Assembly (NCBI RefSeq): GCF_947626835.1
Contig: NZ_CANQTS010000004.1
Coordinates: 47,927-111,926 of the forward strand
Origin: an uncultured Acinetobacter sp.
GTDB taxonomy: Bacteria; Pseudomonadota; Gammaproteobacteria; Pseudomonadales; Moraxellaceae
Length of the DNA: 64,000 nucleotides
Direction of reading: 5' to 3'
The notes under the pieces were generated by a model. That model was not told the origin of the DNA. It saw only the letters and a program-made list of their open reading frames with translations, and did not search any database. Shown piece by piece: positions 1 to 8,442 of this stretch. Position numbers and translations under genes: made by a program. Numbering within the stretch: the stretch's first letter is position 1; each line of letters opens with the position of its first letter.

Positions 1-706
1 CTTGAGCTAATGCATCTAGCGCGCCGATCATTTTGTCTGGCTGAATATTTAGCGAGTCTTGCAATGTGTATGCGGCGCGTGCTGCGTATTCAACGTCTGT
101 GCCTGTTGCGATTGCTGCTTTACCGATCGGTCTAAGCATTTTTGTAGCGGTGCCAATGTCCAAGCCTGCGGCAGTCAAGAACCCTTGTGCGCGTTGCACT
201 TCCTGTGGTGTGGCTGCCAGTTCCTTGGAAATATCCATAATTTCTGACTTAAGCCCACTAATCTGCGCTTTCGTCATATCGGCAGTGTTGCCAATCATTT
301 GCATTTGATAATTAAATTCTGACGATTCTGCCAACATTTTACCAATAGGCAAACCAACCGCCAAAGCAGTACCAACAGTCGAACCAATCTCACCGTATAA
401 TTTTTTGGCTTGTTCGGCATTTGCAAGGCGTGCGCGTTCGGAACGATTTAGCCGATCTTGTGCTATGCGAAGGCGTTCAAGTTCTCCAACAGTCTGTGAA
501 TAGCGACGGCGCAAGTTATCAACGTTATGCCCCATTCTTCCAAACGTTTGAATAGAATCTGTTAGCATTCGCTGCCGATTCTGTACGCGTTGAATTTCAG
601 AACCGATTTTTCCTAATTGAGAAGTCGTACTGCCAATTGCAGTGCGTAAAGATCCTGCGACTTCACCACCAATCGTGATAATGGCATTTAATTTCTTATT
701 TGACAT
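1..706 (-). CDS. Phage tail tape measure protein, N-terminal part (P2 gpT-like)
   Basis: This is an open reading frame that runs off the left edge with no stop codon, so about 235 N-terminal residues are visible. It starts with MSNKKLNAIITIGGEVAGSL and continues as an alanine/glutamine-rich, probably coiled-coil sequence followed by a region resembling TP901-type tape measure domains. Such proteins set tail length and are ejected with the DNA. Its place directly after the E/E' tail chaperone frames matches P2-like tail operons. An in-frame GTG lies 12 nt upstream, but the ATG at 706 is preferred. The late motif at 761-778 lies just upstream. Confidence 0.85.
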   Translation of the reverse strand, partial: MSNKKLNAIITIGGEVAGSLRTAIGSTTSQLGKIGSEIQRVQNRQRMLTDSIQTFGRMGHNVDNLRRRYSQTVGELERLRIAQDRLNRSERARLANAEQAKKLYGEIGSTVGTALAVGLPIGKMLAESSEFNYQMQMIGNTADMTKAQISGLKSEIMDISKELAATPQEVQRAQGFLTAAGLDIGTATKMLRPIGKAAIATGTDVEYAARAAYTLQDSLNIQPDKMIGALDALAQ

Positions 707-760
707 TGCATCTGACACACTTAAACCAATGTGCCATTTTGTTATTTTTAATACATTTTA

Positions 761-778
761 TTCATTATTCACTTATGC
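761..778 (-). promoter_or_regulatory. Late-region motif copy L1 (upstream of tape measure gene)
   Basis: On the minus strand it reads GCATAAGTGAATAATGAA, a good match to the shared motif AATTGTGAATAATGAAAA. It lies directly after a hairpin terminator and 55 nt upstream of the tape-measure ATG. A promoter or activator-site role is inferred from this placement and from the other copies. Confidence 0.5.
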
Positions 779-804
779 AAAGAAAAACCGCACTTAAGCG
801 GTTT
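776..804 (-). terminator. Intrinsic terminator after the E/E' tail chaperone frame
   Basis: The 7-bp stem AAACCGC/GCGGTTT is followed on the minus strand by a T-rich run. The E' stop codon TAA lies in the loop. It separates the tail-tube and sheath unit from the tape-measure gene. Confidence 0.7.
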
Positions 805-967
805 CTCTTGGTAATCCATCACACCACCAGATCAATCTTGAAATTGGTAATCTCTCAATTTCCGAAAGTGACCATGAGGTAAATGATGATAGTGCAATCA
901 CAAGCTGGCGAATGTCATTTGCACTTATGATGTAAAAAGTCGATATGAATCCTGAATGCGACCATAA
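794..967 (-). CDS. GpE' (GpE family) tail assembly chaperone extension, likely reached by frameshift
   Basis: This frame is open from just after a TGA at 968-970 to TAA at 794. It lies in the -1 frame relative to the upstream E-like gene. Its C-terminal part contains W-SLSEIERLP-RLIWW, which matches the short conserved P2 gpE' sequence (W-x-S/P-x-E-x-(D/E)-x-L followed by a Trp). It has no ATG; a GTG at 901 could start a 35-residue protein but has no obvious ribosome site. In P2-like phages E' is made as a fusion to E through -1 frameshifting, and that is the favoured reading here. The slip site is not a perfect X-XXY-YYZ heptamer (see findings). Confidence 0.65.
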   Translation of the reverse strand, partial: LWSHSGFISTFYIISANDIRQLVIALSSFTSWSLSEIERLPISRLIWWCDGLPRETA

Positions 968-1209
968 TCACGTAAACCAAGACCTTTAATAAAGCCAGGT
1001 TCAATTTCACAAAGATTTGTGAACATAGTGATTTCTTGCTCTGCACTAGACTTGCCTTTGCTTTGTAATTCAGCAGTCAATAAATCTTGTACAGTTGGCT
1101 CACGCATTACAATATGTTGAATCCCACCATAAGCACGGCTTAATTCAATTGTATTTTCACCTTCACCTTCTTGAATATAATCTTTTTTTAGATTTTCTTG
1201 ATTTTCCAT
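925..1209 (-). CDS. Tail assembly protein E (P2 gpE-like chaperone)
   Basis: This 94-residue protein is acidic at its N terminus and has the LxxPTVxDLLTAE-like segment seen in phage tail assembly chaperones. It sits between the tail tube gene and the tape measure gene, which is the position of E in P2. Such proteins coat the tape measure during tail assembly. It ends 119 nt before the E' frame closes, and the two overlap in different frames, as expected for the E/E+E' pair. Identification rests mainly on order, size and the overlap. Confidence 0.75.
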   Translation of the reverse strand: MENQENLKKDYIQEGEGENTIELSRAYGGIQHIVMREPTVQDLLTAELQSKGKSSAEQEITMFTNLCEIEPGFIKGLGLRDYGRIQDSYRLFTS

Positions 1210-1212
1210 TTT

Positions 1213-1722
1213 TTACATTCCTAATGCTGAACGAATATCTGCAAGTACATCTGTACCATTAATAATACGAACCATGTTGATCACATCAACTTCATGGATC
1301 ACTTGACCACCAATGGTCTGTTTGTAATACGTTAGCGATAAATCATATTTATCTTTTGGTGCTTCACCAGCTTTTGATGTGCCTTGGTTAATTTTGACAA
1401 TCTTACCTGTTAAATTATGAACTACTGGTGTAACTGTGCCATCGAATGATTCCATAGCTTCACGAACAGTAAATGAAGTCAAACTACCTTCTTTTACACC
1501 AAATAGAGATAGCACATCACGATCATGTGAATTCAAAGTAAAGTCAGCTGTTAGCTTTTCCATACCCATCGTGATATCAATCGGGGCATCCATACCACCA
1601 GCACGATATTCTTCAGTCTGTAAAGACAATTCAGGCATATTGGCTTCATCTGTATTACCAGCGTAGCCACGACCATCAACAAATAGATTAAAATTCTTAC
1701 GAATATCCTTTGCTACACCCAT
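1213..1722 (-). CDS. Major tail tube protein (P2 FII-like)
   Basis: At 169 residues it is the usual size for P2 FII tail tube proteins. It begins MGVAKDIRKNFNLFVDGRGY, which recalls the FII N terminus with its nucleotide-tail fold, and has a central IDITMGMEKLTADFTL segment typical of the family. It polymerises into the inner tube of the contractile tail. It follows the sheath gene by 12 nt and precedes the E-like gene by 3 nt, so the three are one transcription unit. Confidence 0.92.
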   Translation of the reverse strand: MGVAKDIRKNFNLFVDGRGYAGNTDEANMPELSLQTEEYRAGGMDAPIDITMGMEKLTADFTLNSHDRDVLSLFGVKEGSLTSFTVREAMESFDGTVTPVVHNLTGKIVKINQGTSKAGEAPKDKYDLSLTYYKQTIGGQVIHEVDVINMVRIINGTDVLADIRSALGM

Positions 1723-1734
1723 CTCAAATACTCC

Positions 1735-2928
1735 TTAAGAAAAAATCTCTTTGATATAGTCATTGACCAAGTGCGAACGGAAAATAATATGCTCAGCTGG
1801 ATATACAGGCGTAAAGTCAAAATCAAAGTACACTTTACCTTGAGCAATTTGATCTGGTGAATTGAGCTCAGGATCCGCCCAACAAGAACCACCCAAAATA
1901 GCACCAATGTTTGTAAGGTAGCGTAAATAAGCATTTACCCCTTCAACTACATCACTGACATAAGTTTTTGTAATACCACGGTCTACTGCCCAAAGATGTG
2001 AAGCTTTTAAAGATTCATCAATCATATCGGCTGTACGTACTACACATAAAAATGCCCACTTCGGATCAGTGGAAAGTGTACGGTTACCCCAAAGACGATA
2101 GCCTTGCTGACGAATAATTGTTGTGATGTTATTTTCATTGAGCAAATTAGCGCGACAGTTTGCATCACCCATTGCAAAATCAATTGCGCGAGCAGTACCA
2201 ACAATACCATTAATTTCTTGGTTAGACGGAGACCACCACCAACCACGATCATTGTCTGATTTAGCAATTAAACCAGCAACACATGCACTTGCCCATTCTT
2301 GAGAAGTTTCACCAGCAACTGATTTTAAAACTTTAGGATCAACAAGGAATACGCGTTTAGAACCAAAGTCTTTTGAGTATGCAATTGCATCAGCATCATT
2401 AGTGTTAGGACCATCGGCAACAATGACTGCTTTTAAGCGCTCTGCAATACCAATTAATTCCGCAACAACTGGATTTGATGTAGCTGGTGTTTCGCCAACT
2501 GCTTCTGTACGAGTGTGTGTAAAACCAGGTGCAATTAGAATTTTAGGAACAAAGCCTGTGATGTTTTCAGATGCTAGGAATGCATGAACACCTTCATATG
2601 TGCCAGTGTTTGCATCAACACCACCAATTACATTTGCTAATGTAGCTGGTGCTGTTTCCTCTTCATCAATACGCACAACAATAACCACGGCGCCAATTTG
2701 ATCAAAAATAGAATCAAGCGCTTGTGGCAATGTTCCTTCTGCTCCAAGCTTTGCTGCAAGCGCACGTGACCCTGCAATTAAAACAGGTTTATTCAGTGGA
2801 AAAATTAAAGGATCGGCTTCTGGTGCAGATCCAATCAAACCAATAGTGGAACTACGCACAGTAGTAATGGGGCGCGCACCATCATCTACCGTGACGTTTT
2901 GAATCCCATGTAAAAAAATATCGCTCAT
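1735..2928 (-). CDS. Contractile tail sheath protein (P2 FI-like)
   Basis: About 397 residues from the ATG at 2928 (an in-frame TTG at 2937 is less likely). It starts with MSDIFLHGIQNVTVDDG and continues with TTVRSSTIGLIGSAPEAD, the standard opening of FI sheath proteins. The C-terminal part carries the VVEGVNAYLRYLTNIGAILGG region and an RSHLVNDY-like end. It forms the contractile outer sheath, showing that the phage is a myovirus. The late motif at 2982-3000 lies 54 nt upstream of the start, suggesting it heads its own late transcript. Confidence 0.93.
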   Translation of the reverse strand: MSDIFLHGIQNVTVDDGARPITTVRSSTIGLIGSAPEADPLIFPLNKPVLIAGSRALAAKLGAEGTLPQALDSIFDQIGAVVIVVRIDEEETAPATLANVIGGVDANTGTYEGVHAFLASENITGFVPKILIAPGFTHTRTEAVGETPATSNPVVAELIGIAERLKAVIVADGPNTNDADAIAYSKDFGSKRVFLVDPKVLKSVAGETSQEWASACVAGLIAKSDNDRGWWWSPSNQEINGIVGTARAIDFAMGDANCRANLLNENNITTIIRQQGYRLWGNRTLSTDPKWAFLCVVRTADMIDESLKASHLWAVDRGITKTYVSDVVEGVNAYLRYLTNIGAILGGSCWADPELNSPDQIAQGKVYFDFDFTPVYPAEHIIFRSHLVNDYIKEIFS

Positions 2929-2981
2929 TAACCGCAATCTCAGTTGAAGATTTTAGTCAATTTTTACGCTTTAAACAGTTA

Positions 2982-3000
2982 TTTTCATTATTCACAATTG
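2982..3000 (-). promoter_or_regulatory. Late-region motif copy L2 (upstream of sheath gene)
   Basis: The minus strand reads CAATTGTGAATAATGAAAA, a perfect copy of the consensus. It begins 4 nt after the stop codon of the tail fibre assembly gene and lies 54 nt before the sheath ATG. An A-rich hexamer that could act as -10 lies about 25 nt downstream. Confidence 0.6.
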
Positions 3001-3004
3001 TGAT

Positions 3005-3619
3005 TTAAAAAGTCATACTCAATTCCCAAAACTCATCAATTTCTTCATCTGTTTTACCTAACAAGTCACGCATCACATCAATGCTGGGGTCTGTACGAAC
3101 GAAGTTAGTCGCATCTTTAAAACCGATCATTGTTAATTCACGTGTAAATTCATCTTCAATTAATAAGATTTGAGCTTCTATGTCTAAGGACTTAAAGCCC
3201 ATTTCAATTAAGCCACGCATAAATTGATAGCGTGTGAGTTTTGGATATTGTGAGCGTTTATACGCGAGTTTTTCTTCTTCAGTTCGTAGATCAAGCCAGT
3301 CATTGTCATTCCAAACTTCAAAGTGAGAATTAGGTTTTAACTCTGTAAACTCATCTTTGATTTTTCCTACATAATCGACTTTTGATTCAGTTTGATCTAA
3401 AGTTGAGTACACTGTTTTTTCACGATGATCTTCTTTTTGTTGCCATGCTTCACCATTCCAGACTCTTACAAAACCTTCTTGAAACTCTAGTGGTACAACA
3501 AGCGTGCTATTTGCAGCAAGTCCTGTTCCGACTTCCCATTTATAATCAAAATTTCCGCAGTAAATGCCGAGACTGTCAAATGAATAAAGTCTTACTATTT
3601 TTGTTTCTTCTGCAAACAT
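3005..3619 (-). CDS. Probable tail fibre assembly / structural protein
   Basis: This 204-residue protein follows the tail fibre gene with only 2 nt between them, the usual place for fibre assembly chaperones. The N-terminal half contains a Trp-rich segment (VRVWNGEAWQ and FEVWNDNDWLDL) that resembles short repeats in phage fibre-chaperone proteins. The C-terminal half is helical and acidic. I do not recognise a specific named family. Function is inferred from position. The late motif L2 starts right after its stop codon. Confidence 0.55.
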   Translation of the reverse strand: MFAEETKIVRLYSFDSLGIYCGNFDYKWEVGTGLAANSTLVVPLEFQEGFVRVWNGEAWQQKEDHREKTVYSTLDQTESKVDYVGKIKDEFTELKPNSHFEVWNDNDWLDLRTEEEKLAYKRSQYPKLTRYQFMRGLIEMGFKSLDIEAQILLIEDEFTRELTMIGFKDATNFVRTDPSIDVMRDLLGKTDEEIDEFWELSMTF

Positions 3620-3621
3620 GA

Positions 3622-4746
3622 TTACCCCGCTTTCACAATATATAAAAATGCAATGTTTTTAACTCTAGTTTCTGTGCTTCCTACTGCGCCTGTTGATCCT
3701 GTTTGACCTGCTGTAACACTAAAATGTCCTGCCCCAGTCGCTGTTTGTATATTTACATTACGGTTCCAAGTTGGGTGACTGTGCGATTTAATGGCATCAT
3801 CTTGCTCACTCAAAACAACACGATCAGTATCAATACCACGTCCGTAATCCAAACCTCGAATACTATATGCACGCAAATCTGGTAGCTTTGGGCCGTACAA
3901 TGCATAAAGCTTGGGATATGTGGCTTGCGATATTGCTTGACCCATCATAGCTAGATAACCTGTTGGTGGTGTGCTTTTTGGGTATGCAATCGGACAGTAA
4001 TTCAAAATATCAAGTGAATCACCTAAAATCTTACCTTGTGCAGCAGTTAAAGCTTGTGTGTTGCTAGTGCTTGTTAGTGTGTTGTTAAGTGAAACAGATA
4101 AAACTTCATTTGCAACACTTAAGCCTGTGCCAACTTTAACACCGCCTTTTGTTGTTGTGCTTGCTGTAGGCAGAGAGTAAACAGGAATGTTTGTTATCTT
4201 TTCATTCAGCACTTTACCTTGTGCAGCACTCAATACCTTAGCTGAATCATTCGTGGTTAAGTCGTCTACGATTTCAGAACGCTTAATATAATTTTCGTCA
4301 ATCCATGCTTGTGTTGCATAAATTAACGATTCATCTAACGTCAGTTCAACAACAGAACCATCTGTCACATTTTGAGTAAAACGAAGTCGATATTCACTTA
4401 CACCGCTTGGATCAGCTACCTTTTCAAAAGGTGCATGTGAACCATGTGAAATCAATTTTTCATTCGCAATGATGCCCATTTCACGAATGGTAAAACCACC
4501 AACATCGGATGGAATAATGGTTTCAATGACAATCCAATTTGCATTGGTAGGATGACGTTCATATTTAGTGACAGCTTGACGATGAACTTCACGAACTAAA
4601 AATGTTCGTGCCTTATTTGGCGTTGGTACAGAGCCATTGCCATCTCCAAAAGCAATATGAGTGATATTCAACTTTGTATTTGTGGCAATTGCATTCGCTA
4701 TTTCAGCGTCACCTAAATTTGTTGTGACATTATAATATTCAGCCAT
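3622..4746 (-). CDS. Tail fibre protein (P2 gpH-like, tail-collar fibre)
   Basis: 374 residues. The N-terminal ~150 residues (ANAIATNTKLNITHIAFGDGNG onward, then GGFTIREMGI) match the phage tail-collar fibre domain that attaches the fibre to the baseplate. Two shaft-like repeats follow (SAAQGKVLNEK and TAAQGKILGDS). The C-terminal part (PPTGYLAMMGQAI, LPDLRAYSIRGLDYGRGID) is a collar-type tip, the likely receptor-contact region. It directly follows the gpI gene. The tip is the part expected to vary between related phages. Confidence 0.88.
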   Translation of the reverse strand: MAEYYNVTTNLGDAEIANAIATNTKLNITHIAFGDGNGSVPTPNKARTFLVREVHRQAVTKYERHPTNANWIVIETIIPSDVGGFTIREMGIIANEKLISHGSHAPFEKVADPSGVSEYRLRFTQNVTDGSVVELTLDESLIYATQAWIDENYIKRSEIVDDLTTNDSAKVLSAAQGKVLNEKITNIPVYSLPTASTTTKGGVKVGTGLSVANEVLSVSLNNTLTSTSNTQALTAAQGKILGDSLDILNYCPIAYPKSTPPTGYLAMMGQAISQATYPKLYALYGPKLPDLRAYSIRGLDYGRGIDTDRVVLSEQDDAIKSHSHPTWNRNVNIQTATGAGHFSVTAGQTGSTGAVGSTETRVKNIAFLYIVKAG

Positions 4747-5277
4747 TTATGCCCTCGGCTCACTTGTATACGTTAATGCTGTTTGATGCACAAGAATATT
4801 GCGGATCGTTAAAATCGGATTTGTTGTAATAGTCAGATTGGTTAAATGTCTTGAAGCCGCTTTTGCATCAGAAACAAGTCGACTAATTTCGTTATAGACT
4901 TCTTGATCTAAGCTTTTCCCAATTAAATCCAACTCAAGATTGAAAGTACCTGGTATTAAATTCGGCTCAGCCTGAAACCATTCGATGAGCTTTACTTCAT
5001 AACCAAAGGGTTCTAGTGCACGTTTGATTGCCGCTGCTGTTCCCTTAATTCGATGTTGTTCAAGTGAATTCTTAATCACATTTCGTTTTAGGGAGTCTTG
5101 CCAGTTCTCATCCCAATAATCGACCGACTTTTGCCATGCGATAAATGGTAAAAACTGCGCTGGTACCTGATCGATATCTTTGATGATACGAATCGACGGT
5201 AAATCAAAAGCATCTTTACCTACTTCAGCAAGTTTTCGTTCTAGTTCTGTGGAATTTGGAGGAAGTAAAGTTTTCAA
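4747..5277 (-). CDS. Tail protein I (baseplate, P2 gpI-like)
   Basis: 176 residues. It contains the family opening LPPNSTELERKLAEV and the segment VDYWDENWQDSLKRNVIK followed by HRIKGTAAAIKRALEPFGY, both typical of P2 gpI proteins. It is a baseplate wedge component that connects to the tail fibre. It overlaps the J gene by 4 nt and abuts the fibre gene, giving the standard W-J-I-H order. Confidence 0.92.
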   Translation of the reverse strand: MKTLLPPNSTELERKLAEVGKDAFDLPSIRIIKDIDQVPAQFLPFIAWQKSVDYWDENWQDSLKRNVIKNSLEQHRIKGTAAAIKRALEPFGYEVKLIEWFQAEPNLIPGTFNLELDLIGKSLDQEVYNEISRLVSDAKAASRHLTNLTITTNPILTIRNILVHQTALTYTSEPRA

Positions 5278-6191
5278 ACTACACCTCCAACAGTAATATT
5301 TTTAGCAGTGCAGTATGGGTGGTGATAACTATCCATCACCAAGTCTGCTGTCGGTGAAATAATCTCTACTCGTTCAATACCGTCCACATGCAATGCAGCA
5401 TAAACTGCAGATAGATAGATACTCTCACCATTTTTTTGAGCATTTTTAATATATTTATCTAATCGAATATTTGCTGCTTCAAGTAACAATGCATCCTCAG
5501 CATTTTTACCAACATATAGAGATGCTTCAATTTGGTAATTTGTTGCGATACTTGATTTGACGGTTGGTCTATCACCAACTGGACGCACTGTATCAGGATC
5601 TAATGCGGTTTGAACTATTTGAATTAATTCTGCTGATGCTGCACCATTTTCACTATCGACTTGTGTAATCACAATGTCTAAAAAACACGGTGTTTCTTCA
5701 TCTGATTTGACTTTAATACCATCAACACGACCATCTGCTGATAATGTGAAATAACGATATGCATTAGCAGAGCCTGCTGTATTCATACCATCAAATGACA
5801 AAATACAACGTTCTTTCAATCGTTCGTCAGATTCATAAACTGCTGGCAATGGTGGAGTGGCAGAAATGTCTTCAGGAGTTACGATTAAACGTGTTAATCC
5901 ATATTCTGTGAGTGCTAAATGGTCTAAATCTGATTTTTCCGCATAAGCAAGCAACAAAGATCTAGCGTCAGCATTACATTTTGCTTGATAAAGCATTTCC
6001 AGATATGCATTTTCTTGCAGTAACTTTACTACTGGTTCAGATTCACGTTGCAATAACTCTCGTACTGCTTGTTGTTCAGATGCATCATATAGAGATATGA
6101 AGCTTTCTTTTCTTTTTGTGAAAATAGCTTCGTAGCTTAATTCTGTGATTAAGCTAGGCGGTAAAAGCTGTGAAAAATCGACTGTACTCAT
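5274..6191 (-). CDS. Baseplate assembly protein J (P2 gpJ-like)
   Basis: 305 residues. It has the recognisable features of gpJ: an N-terminal segment ending in a helical repeat, YAEKSDLDHLALTEYGLTR, then PAVYESDERLKERCILSFDGMNTAGSAN across the centre. GSANAYRYFTLSADGRV is strongly typical. It forms the edge of the baseplate together with W and I. It overlaps both neighbours by 4 nt. Confidence 0.93.
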   Translation of the reverse strand: MSTVDFSQLLPPSLITELSYEAIFTKRKESFISLYDASEQQAVRELLQRESEPVVKLLQENAYLEMLYQAKCNADARSLLLAYAEKSDLDHLALTEYGLTRLIVTPEDISATPPLPAVYESDERLKERCILSFDGMNTAGSANAYRYFTLSADGRVDGIKVKSDEETPCFLDIVITQVDSENGAASAELIQIVQTALDPDTVRPVGDRPTVKSSIATNYQIEASLYVGKNAEDALLLEAANIRLDKYIKNAQKNGESIYLSAVYAALHVDGIERVEIISPTADLVMDSYHHPYCTAKNITVGGVV

Positions 6192-6526
6192 TTGCCCACC
6201 ACAATCCCGTCCAATTGAACAGTTTTTCCATCAAGTTTGTATTTACCAGTGATTCTTAGAACAATCTGTCCTACTACTGCGCTCGTTATATCTACAGCAC
6301 TAACCACAAGGCGATCTTCCCACTTCATTAAGGCTTCAGCTGTTTCTGCAACAATATCAACCACTGTACTTCTATTAATTGGAGCATCAATTAACTCAAA
6401 TAATCGAGAGCCATAATCACGGCGCATCACTCGCGAACCAATCGGAGTATTTAAAATATCGGCAATCGATTGTTTTAAATGCTCCAGCCCTGTCAATTCA
6501 CGACCCGTTTCAGCATTCATACACAT
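6188..6526 (-). CDS. Baseplate wedge protein W (gp25-like lysozyme-fold family)
   Basis: 112 residues. The TPIGSRVMRRDYGSRLFELID segment is the hallmark of the P2 gpW / T4 gp25 baseplate family. It is a core wedge protein of contractile tails. It overlaps the J gene by 4 nt and shares a base with the end of the V gene, so translation is probably coupled. Confidence 0.93.
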   Translation of the reverse strand: MCMNAETGRELTGLEHLKQSIADILNTPIGSRVMRRDYGSRLFELIDAPINRSTVVDIVAETAEALMKWEDRLVVSAVDITSAVVGQIVLRITGKYKLDGKTVQLDGIVVGK

Positions 6527-7050
6527 TAGTTCACCGCCCCAGTATTACCACTGCCAGTTTGAACACCTTTATGTGAATGGTCTTTACCAATGCTTTTACC
6601 TTTATGTGTTACATCAGAACCATTAAATTCAGCTAAGCCATTTACAACCAATTCACCATTAATCACAACCTTGCCACCTGAAGCGGAAAGATCGATATTC
6701 AATGTATGACTCGCCTTGTTGTATTCAACCACAGTCCCATCTGCATAAATATGCTTAGGATTTTCACCATCACCAGCATTCGGAAAGGCATCTTGAGATA
6801 TCGCAAATGCAATAACACCTTGTGACAAATCACCCGATGGAGATAGCACTACAACTTGCTCGCCTTTGGTATAACCACCATTCCATGAACGATCTGCTCC
6901 AGCACGTGATTTAGACCACTCAAGACCTGATACCAACTCACCATCAAAATCCACCGTTGCAGTACCAGCAGCTAAATCAACGCTATCTACACGACCTATC
7001 TTTATAAGGTTTGCAAGGATGCGATCCATCTGTGCTAATGCATAACTCAT
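6526..7050 (-). CDS. Baseplate assembly / spike protein V (P2 gpV-like)
   Basis: 174 residues. It carries an OB-fold-like N-terminal half (GRVDSVDLAAGTATVDFDGELVSGLEWSKSRAGAD) followed by a beta-repeat region and a glycine-rich, histidine-containing C terminus (GKDHSHKGVQTGSGNTGAVN). This is the P2 gpV membrane-piercing spike pattern; the HSH motif is seen at the iron-binding spike tip of such proteins. It begins the baseplate gene run. Confidence 0.9.
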   Translation of the reverse strand: MSYALAQMDRILANLIKIGRVDSVDLAAGTATVDFDGELVSGLEWSKSRAGADRSWNGGYTKGEQVVVLSPSGDLSQGVIAFAISQDAFPNAGDGENPKHIYADGTVVEYNKASHTLNIDLSASGGKVVINGELVVNGLAEFNGSDVTHKGKSIGKDHSHKGVQTGSGNTGAVN

Positions 7051-7622
7051 GGCAGTATCTCCTGATAAGCACTTGAATGAGCGCTACCAATTTCAGGCGA
7101 CCAACCAAACCATGCTGTAGGCGTCACACCTCCAGATTTCCAAATACTCTCACCAATATGAATGGGTATAGAAAAATCCACACGCCAAACATCATAGCGG
7201 TCTAGTCCAGGATAAAATGCATCTTCAGTCACATCTAAAAGAGTTAATGGACCTGTTTTTAACTCATGAAAATGTTTGTTTTTAAAAAGGTATTGCGCGA
7301 GTTTTAAGGCAAGTGCTCTTACCTTTAATTTTGCAAAAGTTGGATTGTCTTGTTCTTTTTCCATTGCATCAATAACAACGCGCGCTTCAATGCGAGCAAG
7401 CATAGGTAATTGTTCTGTGCCCGCATCTTCTTCCAAATTTAATTCAAAGTCTGGAACCTCAAGCAACAATGCTGGTAAATTTTCTTTTTTTAATGGCGTG
7501 CGATCATTTTCACTTCGATAAAATTCAATCAACTTAAAATCATCTTTAAATTGATCTGAAAGTTTTTTTACAATGTTCTCATGCATTGCAACGATGTCTG
7601 TTCCTTCTATCGCATCTGCCAT
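7047..7622 (-). CDS. Tail completion / neck-type protein, hypothetical
   Basis: 191 residues. The sequence (LIEFYRSENDRTPLKKENLPALLLEVPDFELN, then LDRYDVWRVDFSIPIHIGESIW) looks like proteins annotated in Mu-like and related phages between the GPZ-like protein and the baseplate spike, and may act as a tail terminator or completion factor. It overlaps the preceding gene by 16 nt and the next by 4 nt. The precise role is an inference from position. Confidence 0.6.
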   Translation of the reverse strand: MADAIEGTDIVAMHENIVKKLSDQFKDDFKLIEFYRSENDRTPLKKENLPALLLEVPDFELNLEEDAGTEQLPMLARIEARVVIDAMEKEQDNPTFAKLKVRALALKLAQYLFKNKHFHELKTGPLTLLDVTEDAFYPGLDRYDVWRVDFSIPIHIGESIWKSGGVTPTAWFGWSPEIGSAHSSAYQEILP

Positions 7623-8116
7623 TTCAATTCATGCTCCAAAACTTTAAAAAATTGCTCTTGGTACCCATTAGAAAAAGCTTGGCCATCTAAATATGAATCT
7701 GCTTTTTCTTTAATTTCTAACGTTTGCTTTTCAAGTGGCAAACGTCCTTTTCCTTGTCTTTTAAAAACTTGACCTTTAGCAATAAAAGCACCGTCTCGCT
7801 TATGTTTGCCAGCAGTCACACCACGTTTAGTTTCACGTGCATTTAAATGAATCAATGATATTTCGTTTAAGCCATACCAAAGATTGATTGTCCAACCTGT
7901 ACTTGTTTTTTGAATCGTCGTCTTACGCATTCTTCTGCGTAAAACCTTCTGCATAACTTGAAGCTCTGCACTCAAACCTTTTACAGTTCTCGTTTGAATC
8001 CACTTGGCCATCTTATTTAAAGTACGGCTTAATGCAGCATTAACTTGTTTTTCTGTAGGCTCTAACTCAGCAATAATTGATTCAATGCCTTGAGCACTAA
8101 TATCAAGAGAAATCAT
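7607..8116 (-). CDS. Minor tail protein Z-like (GPZ family)
   Basis: 169 residues. It has an N-terminal helical segment with LSRTLNKMAKWIQTRTVKGLSAEL, a basic run of arginines (VLRRRMRK), and GVTAGKHKRDGAFIAKGQVFKR, which is the pattern of the prophage minor tail protein Z family. These proteins help to complete or join the tail. It overlaps the head-tail joining gene by 4 nt. Confidence 0.75.
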   Translation of the reverse strand: MISLDISAQGIESIIAELEPTEKQVNAALSRTLNKMAKWIQTRTVKGLSAELQVMQKVLRRRMRKTTIQKTSTGWTINLWYGLNEISLIHLNARETKRGVTAGKHKRDGAFIAKGQVFKRQGKGRLPLEKQTLEIKEKADSYLDGQAFSNGYQEQFFKVLEHELKWQMR

Positions 8117-8442
8117 GCATTCACTTCAAGTTTAAGAATAGACATTCCAGTACCGTCTTGCTGTGGATATGTCATCACATGAAATTTTCGACCATCAGAA
8201 AGTAACAAACCATCACCGCGTGCAACACCTTTAACGTCACTTGATTTGCATGTAAAGCGTGGCTGAGCATCATCAACTTCATATTCACCGAGCTGAGCAT
8301 TTAAATACGGCTCATCAAATATGCCTGTTACTGGCTTATCATCAGATCCATTTGCAAACTGAACCGTTGCAGTAATAGCAAAACCACCTACTGCATCAGT
8401 TTGTAGAAAAACGTCTAAATTTTCCCAGCTCGGCGAAGTCAT
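8113..8442 (-). CDS. Head-tail joining protein (lambda FII-like attachment)
   Basis: 109 residues. The opening region contains short beta-strand stretches and the phrase TGIFDEPYLNAQLGEYEVDDAQPRF, followed by a region ending LLLSDGRKFHVMTY, which resembles the lambda gpFII-type head-tail joining family. It would sit at the head-to-tail interface. It abuts the next upstream gene, sharing one base. Confidence 0.7.
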   Translation of the reverse strand: MTSPSWENLDVFLQTDAVGGFAITATVQFANGSDDKPVTGIFDEPYLNAQLGEYEVDDAQPRFTCKSSDVKGVARGDGLLLSDGRKFHVMTYPQQDGTGMSILKLEVNA

